NCBI GenBank assembly: GCA_017407375.1
Contig: JAFQWT010000182.1
Location: forward strand, 1-15,001
Source: Clostridia bacterium
GTDB lineage: Bacteria; Bacillota; Clostridia; Oscillospirales; CAG-272
Length of the DNA: 15,001 nucleotides
Reading direction: 5' to 3'
Part shown: positions 1 through 7,361 of the stretch, piece after piece
How the letters are laid out: each line of letters starts with the position of its first letter
How positions within the stretch are numbered: the first letter of the stretch is position 1
Position numbers and translations under genes: made by a program
Notes under the pieces: generated by a model
The model's database searches: none
What the model saw: the letters and a program-made list of their open reading frames with translations, nothing else
Told to the model about the DNA's origin: nothing

Positions 1-393
1 ATGTCAGACGTAATTGCCGATATGCTCACCAGAATCCGCAATGCAAACAATGCAAAGCACGCAACTGTTGATGTTCCGGCATCCAATTTGAAAAAGGCAA
101 TCGCCGAGATCCTCACCGAAGAGGGTTATGTAAAGTCCTTCCAGTTTATCGACGACGGTAAGCAGGGTACTCTCCGTATTACCCTGAAGTACCTCGCAGG
201 TAAGCAGAAGGTTATCCGTGGCATCCGCCGCGTATCCAAGCCCGGTCTGCGTATTTACGCAAGCTGCGAGGATATGCCCAGCGTTATGAACGGCCTCGGT
301 ATTGCAATCGTTTCCACATCCAAGGGTATCATGACAGGCAAGAAGGCTAAGTCCCTCAACGTAGGCGGCGAAGTCCTCGCGTTTGTATGGTAA
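1..393 (+). CDS. rpsH: 30S ribosomal protein S8
   Basis: This is a 130-residue protein of the usual S8 length. It begins [15 protein letters not shown], the conserved N-terminus of bacterial S8, and the C-terminal half carries the family block [14 protein letters not shown] and ends [10 protein letters not shown]8 is a primary 16S rRNA-binding protein of the small-subunit platform. In E. coli it also represses translation of the spc operon through a site in the L5 region, which lies outside this window. The ATG is the first base of the window, so its ribosome binding site cannot be seen. rplF follows after a 21-nt gap. Valine codons are GTA 5, GTT 5, GTC 1 and GTG 0, which differs strongly from the genes further downstream. 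Confidence 0.97.
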   Translation: MSDVIADMLTRIRNANNAKHATVDVPASNLKKAIAEILTEEGYVKSFQFIDDGKQGTLRITLKYLAGKQKVIRGIRRVSKPGLRIYASCEDMPSVMNGLGIAIVSTSKGIMTGKKAKSLNVGGEVLAFVW

Positions 394-414
394 TCGAGAC
401 GGGAGGTATTGAAT

Positions 415-987
415 ATGTCTAGAATTGGAAGAATGCCCATCGCGCTTCCCGAAGGCGTAAACGTAACCATCGCAGATGGCAACGTTGTAACCGTAAAGGG
501 TAAGCTTGGCACCCTCACGCAGCAGCTCAGCCCCCGTATGACCATCACGGTCAATGGAAACGAAATGATCGTTACCCGTCCCAGCGAGACCAAGGAGGAC
601 AAGAGCCTTCACGGTCTTACCAGAGCTCTTCTCGCAAACATGGTCGAGGGTGTAACCAACGGTTACTCCAAGAAGCTCGAGGTCGTTGGTGTAGGTTATA
701 AGGTAGTAAAGCAGGGCAAGACCCTTCAGCTCTACCTCGGACACTCCCTGATGCCCACCTCCGGTCTTCCCCAGGAGAAATTCTGCCTGACCGAAGAGGA
801 AGGCGTAACCTTTGAGGTTCCGGATTCCAACACCATCATCGTAAAGGGTATCGACAAGCAGAAGGTTGGTCAGATGGCAGCGGTAATCCGCGGCAAGAGA
901 CCCCCCGAACCCTATCATGGCAAGGGTGTTAAGTATAGCTATGAAACCGTTCGCCGTAAGTCCGGTAAGGCCGGAAAGGGCAAATAA
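415..987 (+). CDS. rplF: 50S ribosomal protein L6, with an internal insertion
   Basis: This 190-residue protein starts MSRIGRMPIALPEG, the standard L6 N-terminus. It has both L6 domains and the conserved block RPPEPYHGKG near residues 163-171. L6 binds 23S rRNA near the sarcin-ricin loop and the factor-binding site. I chose the ATG at 415 because GGGAGG lies eight bases upstream (401-406); an in-frame TTG at 409 would sit too close to it. Between the GHS motif (residues 109-111) and the EGVTFEVP block (from 129) there are 17 residues where the family usually has about eight, so the second domain carries a loop insertion. That explains the length, which exceeds the more usual 178-184. Valine is encoded by GTA in 11 of 21 cases. 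Confidence 0.97.
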   Translation: MSRIGRMPIALPEGVNVTIADGNVVTVKGKLGTLTQQLSPRMTITVNGNEMIVTRPSETKEDKSLHGLTRALLANMVEGVTNGYSKKLEVVGVGYKVVKQGKTLQLYLGHSLMPTSGLPQEKFCLTEEEGVTFEVPDSNTIIVKGIDKQKVGQMAAVIRGKRPPEPYHGKGVKYSYETVRRKSGKAGKGK

Positions 988-1006
988 TTGAAAGGAGTGA
1001 AGTGAT

Positions 1007-1366
1007 ATGGTATCAAGAAAAGATGCAAACAAGGCTCGTCTTAAGAGACATAAGAGAGTCAGAGCAAAGATTTCCGGTACTGCTGAGCGTCCTCGTCTGG
1101 CTGTATATCGCTCCAATGCGAATATCAGTGCACAGATCATCGACGATGTGAAGGGCGTTACGCTGGTAAGCGCTTCCACTTTCGGAAAAGATTTTTCCGC
1201 TAACGGCGGCAACAAAGCAGCAGCACGCGAAATCGGTAAGATGATCGCAGAGAAGGCAATTGCAGAGGGCATCACTGAGGTCGTATTCGACCGCGGCGGC
1301 TATCTGTATCACGGACGTGTATCGGAACTGGCTGAAGGCGCTCGCGAGGGCGGCCTGAAGTTCTGA
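1007..1366 (+). CDS. rplR: 50S ribosomal protein L18
   Basis: The 119-residue product has the L18 pattern: a basic N-terminus ([22 protein letters not shown]), then [20 protein letters not shown], and a C-terminal [23 protein letters not shown] region. L18 carries 5S rRNA into the central protuberance of the large subunit, together with L5. The start at 1007 is supported by AAAGGAG at 991-997. The 62-nt gap to rpsE is AT-rich and is the longest spacer between the early genes of this operon. Valine is GTA in 5 of 9 cases, so this gene belongs with rpsH and rplF in codon use rather than with the genes that follow. Confidence 0.97.
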   Translation: MVSRKDANKARLKRHKRVRAKISGTAERPRLAVYRSNANISAQIIDDVKGVTLVSASTFGKDFSANGGNKAAAREIGKMIAEKAIAEGITEVVFDRGGYLYHGRVSELAEGAREGGLKF

Positions 1367-1428
1367 TTTTCCGGTTTGTACACTGTTCAACAAACTAAAT
1401 CAGTTCATTGAACATTTTGGAGGAAAAA

Positions 1429-1932
1429 ATGGTAGAAAAATTTAATCCCGCTGAGCATGATTTGAAAGAATCGCTCATCGCTCTGAACCGTGTATCCAAG
1501 ACCGTTAAGGGTGGTCGTATCGCTCGCTTTGCTGCGCTGATGGTGATCGGCGACGGCAAGGGCCGCGTTGGCTACGGTCTCGGAAAAGCTGCCGAAGTTC
1601 CCGAGGCGATCCGCAAGGGAATTGAAGATGCAAAGAAAAACATGATCACCGTGTCGCTTGCCGACACCACCATCCCCCACGAGGTCACCGGCGAGTTCGG
1701 CTCGGGTCGCGTGCTGCTGAAGCCCGCCCCCACCGGTACCGGTATCATCGCGGGTGGCTCTGTCCGTAAGGTTCTTGAAGCTGCGGGTATCAAGAATATC
1801 CGTGCCAAGTGCCTCCGCTCCTCTAACCCCATCAACGTGGTGAAGGCGACCTTTGTGGGTCTTTCCGAGCTGCGCACGGCTGAGGAAGTGGCTGCTCTCC
1901 GCGGTCTCTCCGTGGAAGACGTTAAGGCATAA
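1429..1932 (+). CDS. rpsE: 30S ribosomal protein S5
   Basis: This 167-residue protein has the N-terminal double-stranded-RNA-binding-like S5 domain ([35 protein letters not shown], about residues 21-55) and the C-terminal S5 domain ([21 protein letters not shown]). S5 sits at the mRNA entry channel and contributes to decoding accuracy. I start it at the ATG at 1429, five bases after TTGGAGG (1417-1423). A farther upstream in-frame TTG at 1408 would add seven residues that do not resemble S5 and would place the Shine-Dalgarno sequence inside the gene. Only two of its 17 valines use GTA, both within the first 22 codons, after which the codon use becomes GTG/GTC/GTT. Confidence 0.97.
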   Translation: MVEKFNPAEHDLKESLIALNRVSKTVKGGRIARFAALMVIGDGKGRVGYGLGKAAEVPEAIRKGIEDAKKNMITVSLADTTIPHEVTGEFGSGRVLLKPAPTGTGIIAGGSVRKVLEAAGIKNIRAKCLRSSNPINVVKATFVGLSELRTAEEVAALRGLSVEDVKA

Positions 1933-1946
1933 GGAGGACAAACGAC

Positions 1947-2126
1947 ATGGAAAAAGTGAAGGTTGTTCTCGTTAAGAGCCTGATCGCGGCAAAGCCGAAT
2001 CAGAAGGCGACGGCTGCCTCCCTGGGTCTTAAGCGCCCGGGCGACAGCATTCTCCACGACAATGACGCTGTGCTGGCGGGCAAGATCGCCGTCCTGCATC
2101 ACCTCGTCAAGGTCGAGACCGTTTGA
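1947..2126 (+). CDS. rpmD: 50S ribosomal protein L30
   Basis: This is a short gene of 59 residues starting at ATG 1947 and ending at TGA 2124-2126. The product begins MEKVKVVLVKSLIAAKPNQK and contains LGLKRPGDS followed by LAGKIAVLHHLVKVE, the bacterial-type L30 fold and length. L30 is a small large-subunit protein found next to S5 and L15 in spc operons, which is exactly its position here. AAGGAGG at 1931-1937 overlaps the end of the rpsE stop region and gives a nine-base spacing to the start. None of its nine valine codons is GTA. Confidence 0.95.
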   Translation: MEKVKVVLVKSLIAAKPNQKATAASLGLKRPGDSILHDNDAVLAGKIAVLHHLVKVETV

Positions 2127-2151
2127 TCGGAATAAATAAGGAGGAAACGAA

Positions 2152-2592
2152 ATGAAGCTCCATGAACTTTCGCCCGCGGCCGGTTCCGCCCAGGAATCCT
2201 ACCGTAAGGGAAGAGGTCCCGGTTCCGGCAACGGCAAAACCGCAGGTAAGGGCCACAAGGGCCAGAATGCCCGCTCGGGCGGCGGTGTCCGTCCCGGCTT
2301 TGAGGGCGGCCAGCTGCCCCTCTACCGCAAGCTTCCTAAGAGAGGCTTTTACAACAAGTTTGGCAAGCAGTTTGCTATTGTCAACATTGAAGCACTGAAC
2401 AGATTTGAAGACGGTGCGGTGATCGACACCGCCGCCCTTTGCGAGGCGGGCCTTGTCACGCGTATCGACGACGGCGTCAAGATCCTTGGTAACGGCGAGC
2501 TCACTAAAAAACTTACCGTGAAAGCGGCTGTCTTTTCAAATTCGGCAAAGGAGAAGATAGAGGCAGCAGGTGGAAAGACTGAGGTGATCTAA
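2152..2592 (+). CDS. rplO: 50S ribosomal protein L15
   Basis: The 146-residue protein opens [12 protein letters not shown] and has the glycine-rich, basic L15 N-terminal tail ([20 protein letters not shown], about 19-38), then [25 protein letters not shown], and a globular C-terminal half. The tail threads into 23S rRNA, and L15 is a late-assembly protein of the large subunit. AAGGAGG at 2138-2144 lies seven bases before the ATG. The stop codon TAA (2590-2592) directly abuts the secY ATG, and the last codons of rplO hold GAGGTGAT, which serves as the secY ribosome binding site. Translation of the two genes is therefore probably linked. Confidence 0.97.
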   Translation: MKLHELSPAAGSAQESYRKGRGPGSGNGKTAGKGHKGQNARSGGGVRPGFEGGQLPLYRKLPKRGFYNKFGKQFAIVNIEALNRFEDGAVIDTAALCEAGLVTRIDDGVKILGNGELTKKLTVKAAVFSNSAKEKIEAAGGKTEVI

Positions 2593-3969
2593 ATGCTTCA
2601 GACTTTGAGGAAGGCCTGGCGCGTACCGGAGATCAAGAGCAAGATCCTTGTGGTCCTGTTTATCCTTCTTCTGTACCGCATCGGCGCCGTGATCCCTGTT
2701 CCTTACGTGGATGCCTCGAACTTCAATGCGCAGTTCGGCAACACGATCTTCTCGTATCTCTCAACGCTCTCCGGCGGCGCGCTGGAGCAAGCAACGCTGT
2801 TTGCCCTTGGTATCTCGCCGTACATCACGGCCTCCATCGTGCTGCAGCTTCTGACCGTTGCCTTCCCGAAGCTTGGCGAGATCGCCAAGCGCGGTGAGGA
2901 GGGCAAGCAGTTCGTCAACAAGTGGACGCGTATCGTCACCGTCATTCTCTCAGTTGTGACGGCGATCGGCTACTACATCCTGCTTGCGAAGAACGGCATG
3001 CTTATGCCCGAGGCGGTCTGGGGTGAGGGACAGTCCTGGACGTGGTTCCTTTATGCCTCCGTTATCGTCATCTGCTTCTGTGCGGGCGCCTCGCTTGTGA
3101 TGTGGCTCGCCGAGAAGATCAACGAGAACGGTCTTGGCAACGGTATCTCGCTCATCCTGTTCTTCAACATCATCCACTCCCTGCCCTCCACGCTCATCAT
3201 GCTGGTCTCGCTTTGCATCAGCTCGTTCGGCACGTCGGTCGGTAAGGGCTTTGGTGCCATCGGCCTTGCGCTCTTTGTGATCCTCGGCCTTCTGGCACTC
3301 ACCTTCTTCATCATCTTCATCACGGGTAGTGAGCGCAGAATTCCTGTGCAGTACGCCAAGCGTGTGGTCGGCCGTAAGATGTACGGCGGACAGAGCACCA
3401 ACCTGCCCCTCCAGCTCAATATGTCGGGCGTTATGCCTGTCATCTTCGCGTCCTCGATCGTTTCGCTCCCCACCACGATCCTCGTGCTGTGCGGCGTGAC
3501 GGAAAAGACCGATAACTTCTGGGGCTGGCTCTATCGCGTCTTTGATGCGAACGGTTGGGTGTATCCGATCATCCTCTTTGTGCTGATCATCGCGTTTGCT
3601 TACTTCTATATCACGATCTCGTTTAACCCCGTTGAGTTTGCCAACAACCTCAAAAAGAACGGCGGTATGATCCCCGGCATCCGTCAGGGCAGACCGACGG
3701 CAGAGTATATCAAGCGTATCCTTGGTAAGATCACCCTGATGGGCGCTCTCTTCCTCTCGGTCGTGGCGATCCTGCCGATCATCGTCCGTCCCCTCGTCAT
3801 CGAGCCGATCCTCGGTGCCATTGCCAGTGCCGCAGAGGCGCAGTACCTTGCCCAGAGCTTCACGTTCGGCGGTACCTCGATCCTCATCGTGGTCGGCATC
3901 GCGCTGGAAACGGCGCGTGAGCTTGAGGCCCAGCTGACGATGCGTAACTATAAGGGCTTCCTGTCCTAA
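2593..3969 (+). CDS. secY: Protein translocase subunit SecY
   Basis: This 458-residue integral membrane protein is the central pore of the Sec translocon, working with SecE, SecG and SecA. Ten hydrophobic segments can be placed at about 17-36, 66-90, 112-132, 152-173, 183-206, 218-243, 276-300, 324-343, 377-400 and 426-440. Family landmarks include LFALGISPYITASIVLQLL in segment 2, ENGLGNGISLILF before segment 5, the cytosolic loop VQYAKRVVGRKMYGG, FNPVEFANNLKKNGGMIPGIR, and the C-terminal tail LEAQLTMRNYKGFL. The length is close to the family norm. It starts immediately after the rplO stop, using a ribosome binding site inside rplO. Placement after rplO and before adk is standard for Bacillota. 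Confidence 0.98.
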   Translation: MLQTLRKAWRVPEIKSKILVVLFILLLYRIGAVIPVPYVDASNFNAQFGNTIFSYLSTLSGGALEQATLFALGISPYITASIVLQLLTVAFPKLGEIAKRGEEGKQFVNKWTRIVTVILSVVTAIGYYILLAKNGMLMPEAVWGEGQSWTWFLYASVIVICFCAGASLVMWLAEKINENGLGNGISLILFFNIIHSLPSTLIMLVSLCISSFGTSVGKGFGAIGLALFVILGLLALTFFIIFITGSERRIPVQYAKRVVGRKMYGGQSTNLPLQLNMSGVMPVIFASSIVSLPTTILVLCGVTEKTDNFWGWLYRVFDANGWVYPIILFVLIIAFAYFYITISFNPVEFANNLKKNGGMIPGIRQGRPTAEYIKRILGKITLMGALFLSVVAILPIIVRPLVIEPILGAIASAAEAQYLAQSFTFGGTSILIVVGIALETARELEAQLTMRNYKGFLS

Positions 3970-3982
3970 GGAGTCGGGATCT

Positions 3983-4624
3983 ATGAAGATCATTTTTCTC
4001 GGTGCCCCCGGGGCCGGGAAGGGTACTCAGGCGGAGATCGTTTCGGAACGCTTCGGCATTCCGACGATCTCCACGGGTGCCATTATCCGGCAAGCCGTGA
4101 AGGAGGGCACACCGACGGGAATTGCCGCCAAGACGTATATTGACAATGGGGCCCTCGTGCCCGATGACGTGGTCGTTTCGATCATTCAAGAGCGTCTGGC
4201 AGCTCCCGACTGTAAAAACGGTTTTATCCTTGACGGATTTCCCCGCACGGTGCCTCAGGCCGAGGCGCTGGAGCGCATGGGGATCCGCCCGGATGCGGTC
4301 ATCTCGCTGGAGGTTGACGATGAGGTCATCGTTAGCCGTATGAGCGGGCGCCGCGTCTGCGGTGAGTGCGGTGCTACCTATCACGTGGTGTCACTGCCTC
4401 CCAAGCGTGAGGGCGCTTGTGATAAGTGCGGCTCGGCTCTGACCGTCCGCCGCGACGATAAGCCGGAGGTCGTTTGTGACCGTCTGCGCGTCTATCACGA
4501 AACGACCGAGCCGCTTAAGGGCTTCTATGCATCGCTCGGACTGCTCCTCAGCGTCCGAGGGGCCGATAGCGTGGGAGAGACAACGGCGCGGACGCTCCGT
4601 GCTTTGGGAGTCAAAAACGCATGA
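3983..4624 (+). CDS. adk: Adenylate kinase, zinc-binding LID type
   Basis: The 213-residue enzyme converts ATP and AMP to two ADP in the cytosol. The P-loop GAPGAGKGT is at residues 7-15. The AMP site has R36 and the FPR motif with R88, and R156 and R167 align with the E. coli arginines of the same numbers. The LID carries four cysteines (C126, C129, C146, C149) in two C-X2-C pairs, the zinc-stabilised form common in Gram-positive bacteria. One oddity is that the STGD motif reads STGA, so the Asp corresponding to E. coli D33, thought to help hold the magnesium water shell, is Ala here. AAGGAG at 3968-3973, overlapping the secY stop, supports the start. The last four bases form an ATGA overlap with map. 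Confidence 0.97.
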   Translation: MKIIFLGAPGAGKGTQAEIVSERFGIPTISTGAIIRQAVKEGTPTGIAAKTYIDNGALVPDDVVVSIIQERLAAPDCKNGFILDGFPRTVPQAEALERMGIRPDAVISLEVDDEVIVSRMSGRRVCGECGATYHVVSLPPKREGACDKCGSALTVRRDDKPEVVCDRLRVYHETTEPLKGFYASLGLLLSVRGADSVGETTARTLRALGVKNA

Positions 4625-5373
4625 TTCCGATCAAAAATACAGAACAGCTCAAGCTGATGAGGCAAGCTTGCCGAATTACAGGCGAGGCACTCCTCGTAGC
4701 CGAGGAGGCGATACGCCCCGGTATTTCAACCAAGGCGCTCGATAGTGTCATTCGTGCTTACATAGAAAAATGCAATGCACGTCCGACCTTCCTCGGGTAC
4801 GGCGGGTTTCCCGCTGCCGCCTGCATCAGCATCAATGACGAGGTCATACACGGCATTCCCGCCGAGGATCGCTTTCTTACCGAGGGCGATATCGTGAAGG
4901 TGGATGTCGGCGCTCACTACCGCGGGTTCACCGGCGATGCCGCCAGGACCTTTGCGGTGGGAACGGTCAGCCAAGAGGCAGCCGCCTTGATTCGGGCGAC
5001 GGAGGAGAGCTTCCGCCGTGGAGCCGCGGCCGCTGTGGTTGGCAACCGTATCGGTGATATCGGGAGCGCTGTGGACACGTACGTCCGTGAATTTGGCTAC
5101 TCGGTGGTCCGCAAGTTTGTCGGCCACGGTGTGGGGGCCGAGCTTCACGAGGAGCCGGAGGTCCCGAACTTTGGGACGCCCGGGCGCGGCGTACGCCTTT
5201 TCGCGGGTATGACGCTTGCCATCGAACCGATGGTCAACGCGGGCGGTGCGGACGTACGCATCCTGCCCAACCGCTGGACAGTCGTAACCGTGGACGGCTC
5301 GCTTTCCGCACACTATGAAAACACAGTGGCGGTCACGCCGGACGGTCCCGAGCTTATGACCGATATCAAATGA
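4621..5373 (+). CDS. map: Methionine aminopeptidase, type I
   Basis: This 250-residue metalloprotease removes the initiator methionine from nascent proteins. All five metal ligands are visible: D95 (KVDVGAHY), D106 (GFTGDAART), H169 (FVGHGVG), E202 (AIEPMV) and E233 (HYENTVAV). H77 (EVIHGIP) and H176 (AELHEEP) are the usual active-site histidines. The length matches the short type I enzymes that lack an N-terminal zinc finger. The start overlaps the adk stop (ATGA at 4621-4624), with GGGAG about ten bases upstream. The infA coding region begins 30 nt after the stop. Bacillus subtilis has a small KOW-domain gene between map and infA; none is present here. Confidence 0.97.
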   Translation: MIPIKNTEQLKLMRQACRITGEALLVAEEAIRPGISTKALDSVIRAYIEKCNARPTFLGYGGFPAAACISINDEVIHGIPAEDRFLTEGDIVKVDVGAHYRGFTGDAARTFAVGTVSQEAAALIRATEESFRRGAAAAVVGNRIGDIGSAVDTYVREFGYSVVRKFVGHGVGAELHEEPEVPNFGTPGRGVRLFAGMTLAIEPMVNAGGADVRILPNRWTVVTVDGSLSAHYENTVAVTPDGPELMTDIK

Positions 5374-5387
5374 GCTATTATGCAAAA

Positions 5388-5395
5388 GGGGAGGG
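5388..5395 (+). promoter_or_regulatory. Ribosome binding site that decides a TTG start for infA
   Basis: The stretch GGGGAGGG lies seven bases before a TTG codon at 5403-5405. The T of that codon belongs to a run of eight T (5397-5404). An in-frame ATG at 5370 overlaps the map stop but has no purine-rich site upstream, and it would add eleven residues ([11 protein letters not shown]) not typical of initiation factor 1. The TTG start gives 73 residues, close to the family length of about 72. Confidence 0.8.
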
Positions 5396-5402
5396 ATTTT
5401 TT

Positions 5403-5624
5403 TTGCCGAAGGATGATCTTATTGAGTTTGAGGACGGCGTTGTCTTAGAAGCACTTCCGAACGCCACCTTCAAGGTCAAGCTGCCCAACGGGCACGTTGT
5501 GACCGCCCACATTTCGGGTAAGCTCCGTATGAACTATATCAAGATCCTGCCCGGTGACACGGTAACGGTTGAGGTCTCGGTCTATGACCTCACCAAGGGC
5601 CGCATCACCTGGAGGAAAAAGTAA
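5403..5624 (+). CDS. infA: Translation initiation factor IF-1
   Basis: This 73-residue single OB-fold protein binds the ribosomal A site during initiation alongside IF-2 and IF-3. The sequence from the TTG start reads (M)[19 protein letters not shown], then [17 protein letters not shown] and [13 protein letters not shown], all classic IF-1 blocks. The start is TTG rather than ATG, chosen from ribosome binding site spacing and family length (see the site at 5388-5395). Weak start codons on infA could keep its level down relative to the neighbouring ribosomal proteins, but this is inference. rpmJ follows after 27 nt, the usual order. Confidence 0.95.
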   Translation: MPKDDLIEFEDGVVLEALPNATFKVKLPNGHVVTAHISGKLRMNYIKILPGDTVTVEVSVYDLTKGRITWRKK

Positions 5625-5651
5625 ACGTACTGAAAGGAACGGTATACAAGA

Positions 5652-5765
5652 ATGAAAGTAAAGCCTTCCGTCAAGAAGATTTGCGAAAAGTGCAAAATCA
5701 TCAAGAGAAAAGGTCGCGTCATGGTTATCTGCGAGAACCCCAAGCACAAGCAGAAGCAGGGCTAA
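5652..5765 (+). CDS. rpmJ: 50S ribosomal protein L36, zinc-ribbon form
   Basis: This is a 37-residue gene. The product [20 protein letters not shown] continues through [15 protein letters not shown]. It has the L36 zinc ligands C11, C14, C27 and H32 (C-X2-C-X12-C-X4-H), so it is the zinc-binding (C+) version; bacteria with zinc-responsive regulation often carry a second, cysteine-free paralogue elsewhere. L36 is the smallest large-subunit protein and stabilises 23S rRNA near the base of the stalk. A weak AAAGGA at 5633-5638 is 13 bases from the ATG. The position between infA and rpsM is conserved in bacteria. Confidence 0.96.
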   Translation: MKVKPSVKKICEKCKIIKRKGRVMVICENPKHKQKQG

Positions 5766-5806
5766 GCCTTTCACGGTCAAATTAAAACAAAAGGAGAGTA
5801 ATATCC

Positions 5807-6175
5807 ATGGCTCGTATTGCTGGTGTTGATATTCCCAACAACAAGCGCATTGAGATCGCCCTGACCTACATTTACGGTATCGGGCTCAAGAGCGCACAGG
5901 ACATTCTGGCCAAGACCGGAATCGATCCGAATACCCGTGCCAAAGACCTCAGCGAGAACGAGGTTGCTAAGCTTCGTGACGTTATCGAGGCCGACTACCA
6001 CGTCGAGGGTGACCTCCGCCGTGAAGTCGCCATGAACATCAAGAGCATGGTCGAGATCAACTGCTATCGCGGCATCCGCCACAGAAAGGGCCTGCCTGTC
6101 CGCGGTCAGCGCACCAAGACCAATGCCAGAACCAGAAAAGGTCCGGCGAAGACGATCGCCAACAAGAAGAAATAA
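5807..6175 (+). CDS. rpsM: 30S ribosomal protein S13
   Basis: The 122-residue protein starts [26 protein letters not shown], with the helix-two-turn-helix core, and ends in the basic tail ([25 protein letters not shown], then KKK) that reaches toward the P-site tRNA. S13 forms the B1a/B1b inter-subunit bridges at the head of the small subunit. AAGGAG at 5791-5796 lies ten bases before the ATG. It is the first gene of the alpha-operon block, which continues rpsK-rpsD-rpoA-rplQ. None of its valine codons is GTA. Confidence 0.98.
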   Translation: MARIAGVDIPNNKRIEIALTYIYGIGLKSAQDILAKTGIDPNTRAKDLSENEVAKLRDVIEADYHVEGDLRREVAMNIKSMVEINCYRGIRHRKGLPVRGQRTKTNARTRKGPAKTIANKKK

Positions 6176-6188
6176 GGAGTGACGAAAG

Positions 6189-6590
6189 ATGGCTAAAGCT
6201 AATGTCGGCAAGAAGATTGTCAAGAAACGCCGCGAGCGCAAGAACGTTGAGTCGGGCGCCGCACATATCCGCTCCACCTTCAATAACACCATTGTGACCA
6301 TCACCGATACCAAGGGCAACGCGATCTCGTGGGCTTCGGCCGGTGAGATGGGCTTCAAGGGCTCGAGAAAGTCCACGCCCTACGCCGCTCAGACCGCCGC
6401 GGAGACGGCCGCCAAGGCCGCCGTTGAGCACGGCATGAAGACGGTTGAGGTCTATGTCAGAGGTCCCGGGTCGGGCCGTGAGTCCGCCATCCGCGCTCTG
6501 CAGACTGCGGGCCTTGAGATCACGCTCATCCGTGACGTGACGCCCATTCCCCACAACGGCTGCCGCCCGCCTAAGCGCCGCCGTGTTTAA
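6189..6590 (+). CDS. rpsK: 30S ribosomal protein S11
   Basis: The 133-residue protein has the conserved S11 core: [44 protein letters not shown], then [15 protein letters not shown] and the C-terminal [19 protein letters not shown]11 lies on the platform near the Shine-Dalgarno duplex. The N-terminal [16 protein letters not shown] extension is typical of Bacillota. AAGGAG overlaps the end of rpsM, giving a normal spacing to the ATG at 6189. rpsD starts 21 nt after the stop. Confidence 0.98.
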   Translation: MAKANVGKKIVKKRRERKNVESGAAHIRSTFNNTIVTITDTKGNAISWASAGEMGFKGSRKSTPYAAQTAAETAAKAAVEHGMKTVEVYVRGPGSGRESAIRALQTAGLEITLIRDVTPIPHNGCRPPKRRRV

Positions 6591-6611
6591 TTCAAGGGAG
6601 GTATAAAGAAA

Positions 6612-7238
6612 ATGGCAAGATATACTGGTGCTAACTGCAAGCTCTGCCGCAGAGAGGGTAAGAAGCTCTATCTGAAGGGCGACAAGTGTCTCTCCTCGAA
6701 GTGCCCCGTTGAGAAGCGCGGCACGGCCCCCGGCCAGCACGGCGCTGCCCGTAAGAAGGTCGAGGACTACGGCCGTCACCTCCGCGAAAAGCAGGCGACG
6801 AGACGCTACTACGGCGTCCTTGAGAGACAGTTCAGAAACTATTACGAGATCGCCGAGGCCAAAGAGGGCATGACGGGTGAGAACCTGCTTGTCCTTCTGG
6901 AGCGCCGCCTCGATAACGTGGTGTACCGCATGGGCATGGCTGAGAGCCGCAAGGAGGCCCGTCAGCTCGTTCTGCACGGCCACTTCACCATCAACGGTAA
7001 CAAGGCCACCATCCCCTCGATGCTCGTGAAGGCGGGCGACGTTGTCGCCGTGAAGGAGAGCCGCCGCGACGGTGCCAAGATCAAGGCCCTCGCCGAGAAC
7101 GCTCCCTCCCGCGTGAAGCCGAAGTGGCTTGACTTCAACGAGCAGGATCTCGCTGCCAAGGTCGTGGCTCTCCCCACGAGAGAGGACATCGACTTCGACT
7201 TCGAGGAGCAGCTCATCGTCGAACTTTATTCCAAGTAA
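6612..7238 (+). CDS. rpsD: 30S ribosomal protein S4, Cys4 zinc form
   Basis: The 208-residue protein begins [20 protein letters not shown] and has four N-terminal cysteines (C9, C12, C26, C31), the zinc-binding form of S4. The S4 RNA-binding domain follows ([39 protein letters not shown], about residues 97-135). S4 is a primary 16S rRNA-binding assembly protein and in several bacteria represses its own synthesis. GGGAGG lies about ten bases before the start. Placing rpsD between rpsK and rpoA is usual in Clostridia, whereas in Bacillus subtilis it lies elsewhere on the chromosome. A 123-nt structured gap separates it from rpoA. Confidence 0.98.
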   Translation: MARYTGANCKLCRREGKKLYLKGDKCLSSKCPVEKRGTAPGQHGAARKKVEDYGRHLREKQATRRYYGVLERQFRNYYEIAEAKEGMTGENLLVLLERRLDNVVYRMGMAESRKEARQLVLHGHFTINGNKATIPSMLVKAGDVVAVKESRRDGAKIKALAENAPSRVKPKWLDFNEQDLAAKVVALPTREDIDFDFEEQLIVELYSK

Positions 7239-7255
7239 CCCTCCGCGTGTCACGG

Positions 7256-7284
7256 CCGAGCCCCGACACAGCGGGGTGCTTCGG
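7256..7284 (+). other. Imperfect hairpin in the rpsD-rpoA gap
   Basis: CCCCG (7261-7265) pairs with CGGGG (7272-7276) around a six-base loop. The stem can be extended by CCGA(G) at 7256-7260 with the TTCGG end at 7280-7284, leaving a small bulge. An AT-rich stretch (CATTTTC) lies about six bases beyond, but it is not a strong U-tract. It may be a weak attenuator or an RNA processing or binding site; no function is proven by the sequence. Confidence 0.4.
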
Positions 7285-7306
7285 TGTGGCATTTTCAATG
7301 CAAGAC

Positions 7307-7328
7307 CTACCCTCATTTTTGAGGGTAG
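7307..7328 (+). other. Perfect 9-bp hairpin in the rpoA leader
   Basis: CTACCCTCA (7307-7315) pairs perfectly with TGAGGGTAG (7320-7328) around a TTTT loop. No U-run follows, so it is not a standard terminator. It ends 18 bases before the rpoA Shine-Dalgarno sequence (AGGAGG, 7347-7352) and does not occlude it. It could be a structural spacer, a processing site or a protein-binding element in the leader between rpsD and rpoA. Confidence 0.5.
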
Positions 7329-7361
7329 CCAACCGAAATATTGTATAGGAGGAGCATTACG

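Noticed and set aside
4..1275. A 423-codon minus-strand open frame opposite rpsH, rplF and rplR
   Set aside because: It mirrors conserved ribosomal genes and the translation has no family motif. It is a by-product of low stop-codon frequency in the antisense frame.
2950..3993. A 347-codon minus-strand open frame opposite secY
   Set aside because: Its product is an unusual run of Asp, Glu, Arg and His residues, the expected mirror of hydrophobic membrane-protein codons, so it is not a real gene.
7318..7344. A possible sigma-A promoter before rpoA (TTGAGG with TATTGT)
   Set aside because: The spacing is about 15 bases, the -10 match is weak, and the -35 lies inside a hairpin arm, so the evidence is too thin for a promoter call.
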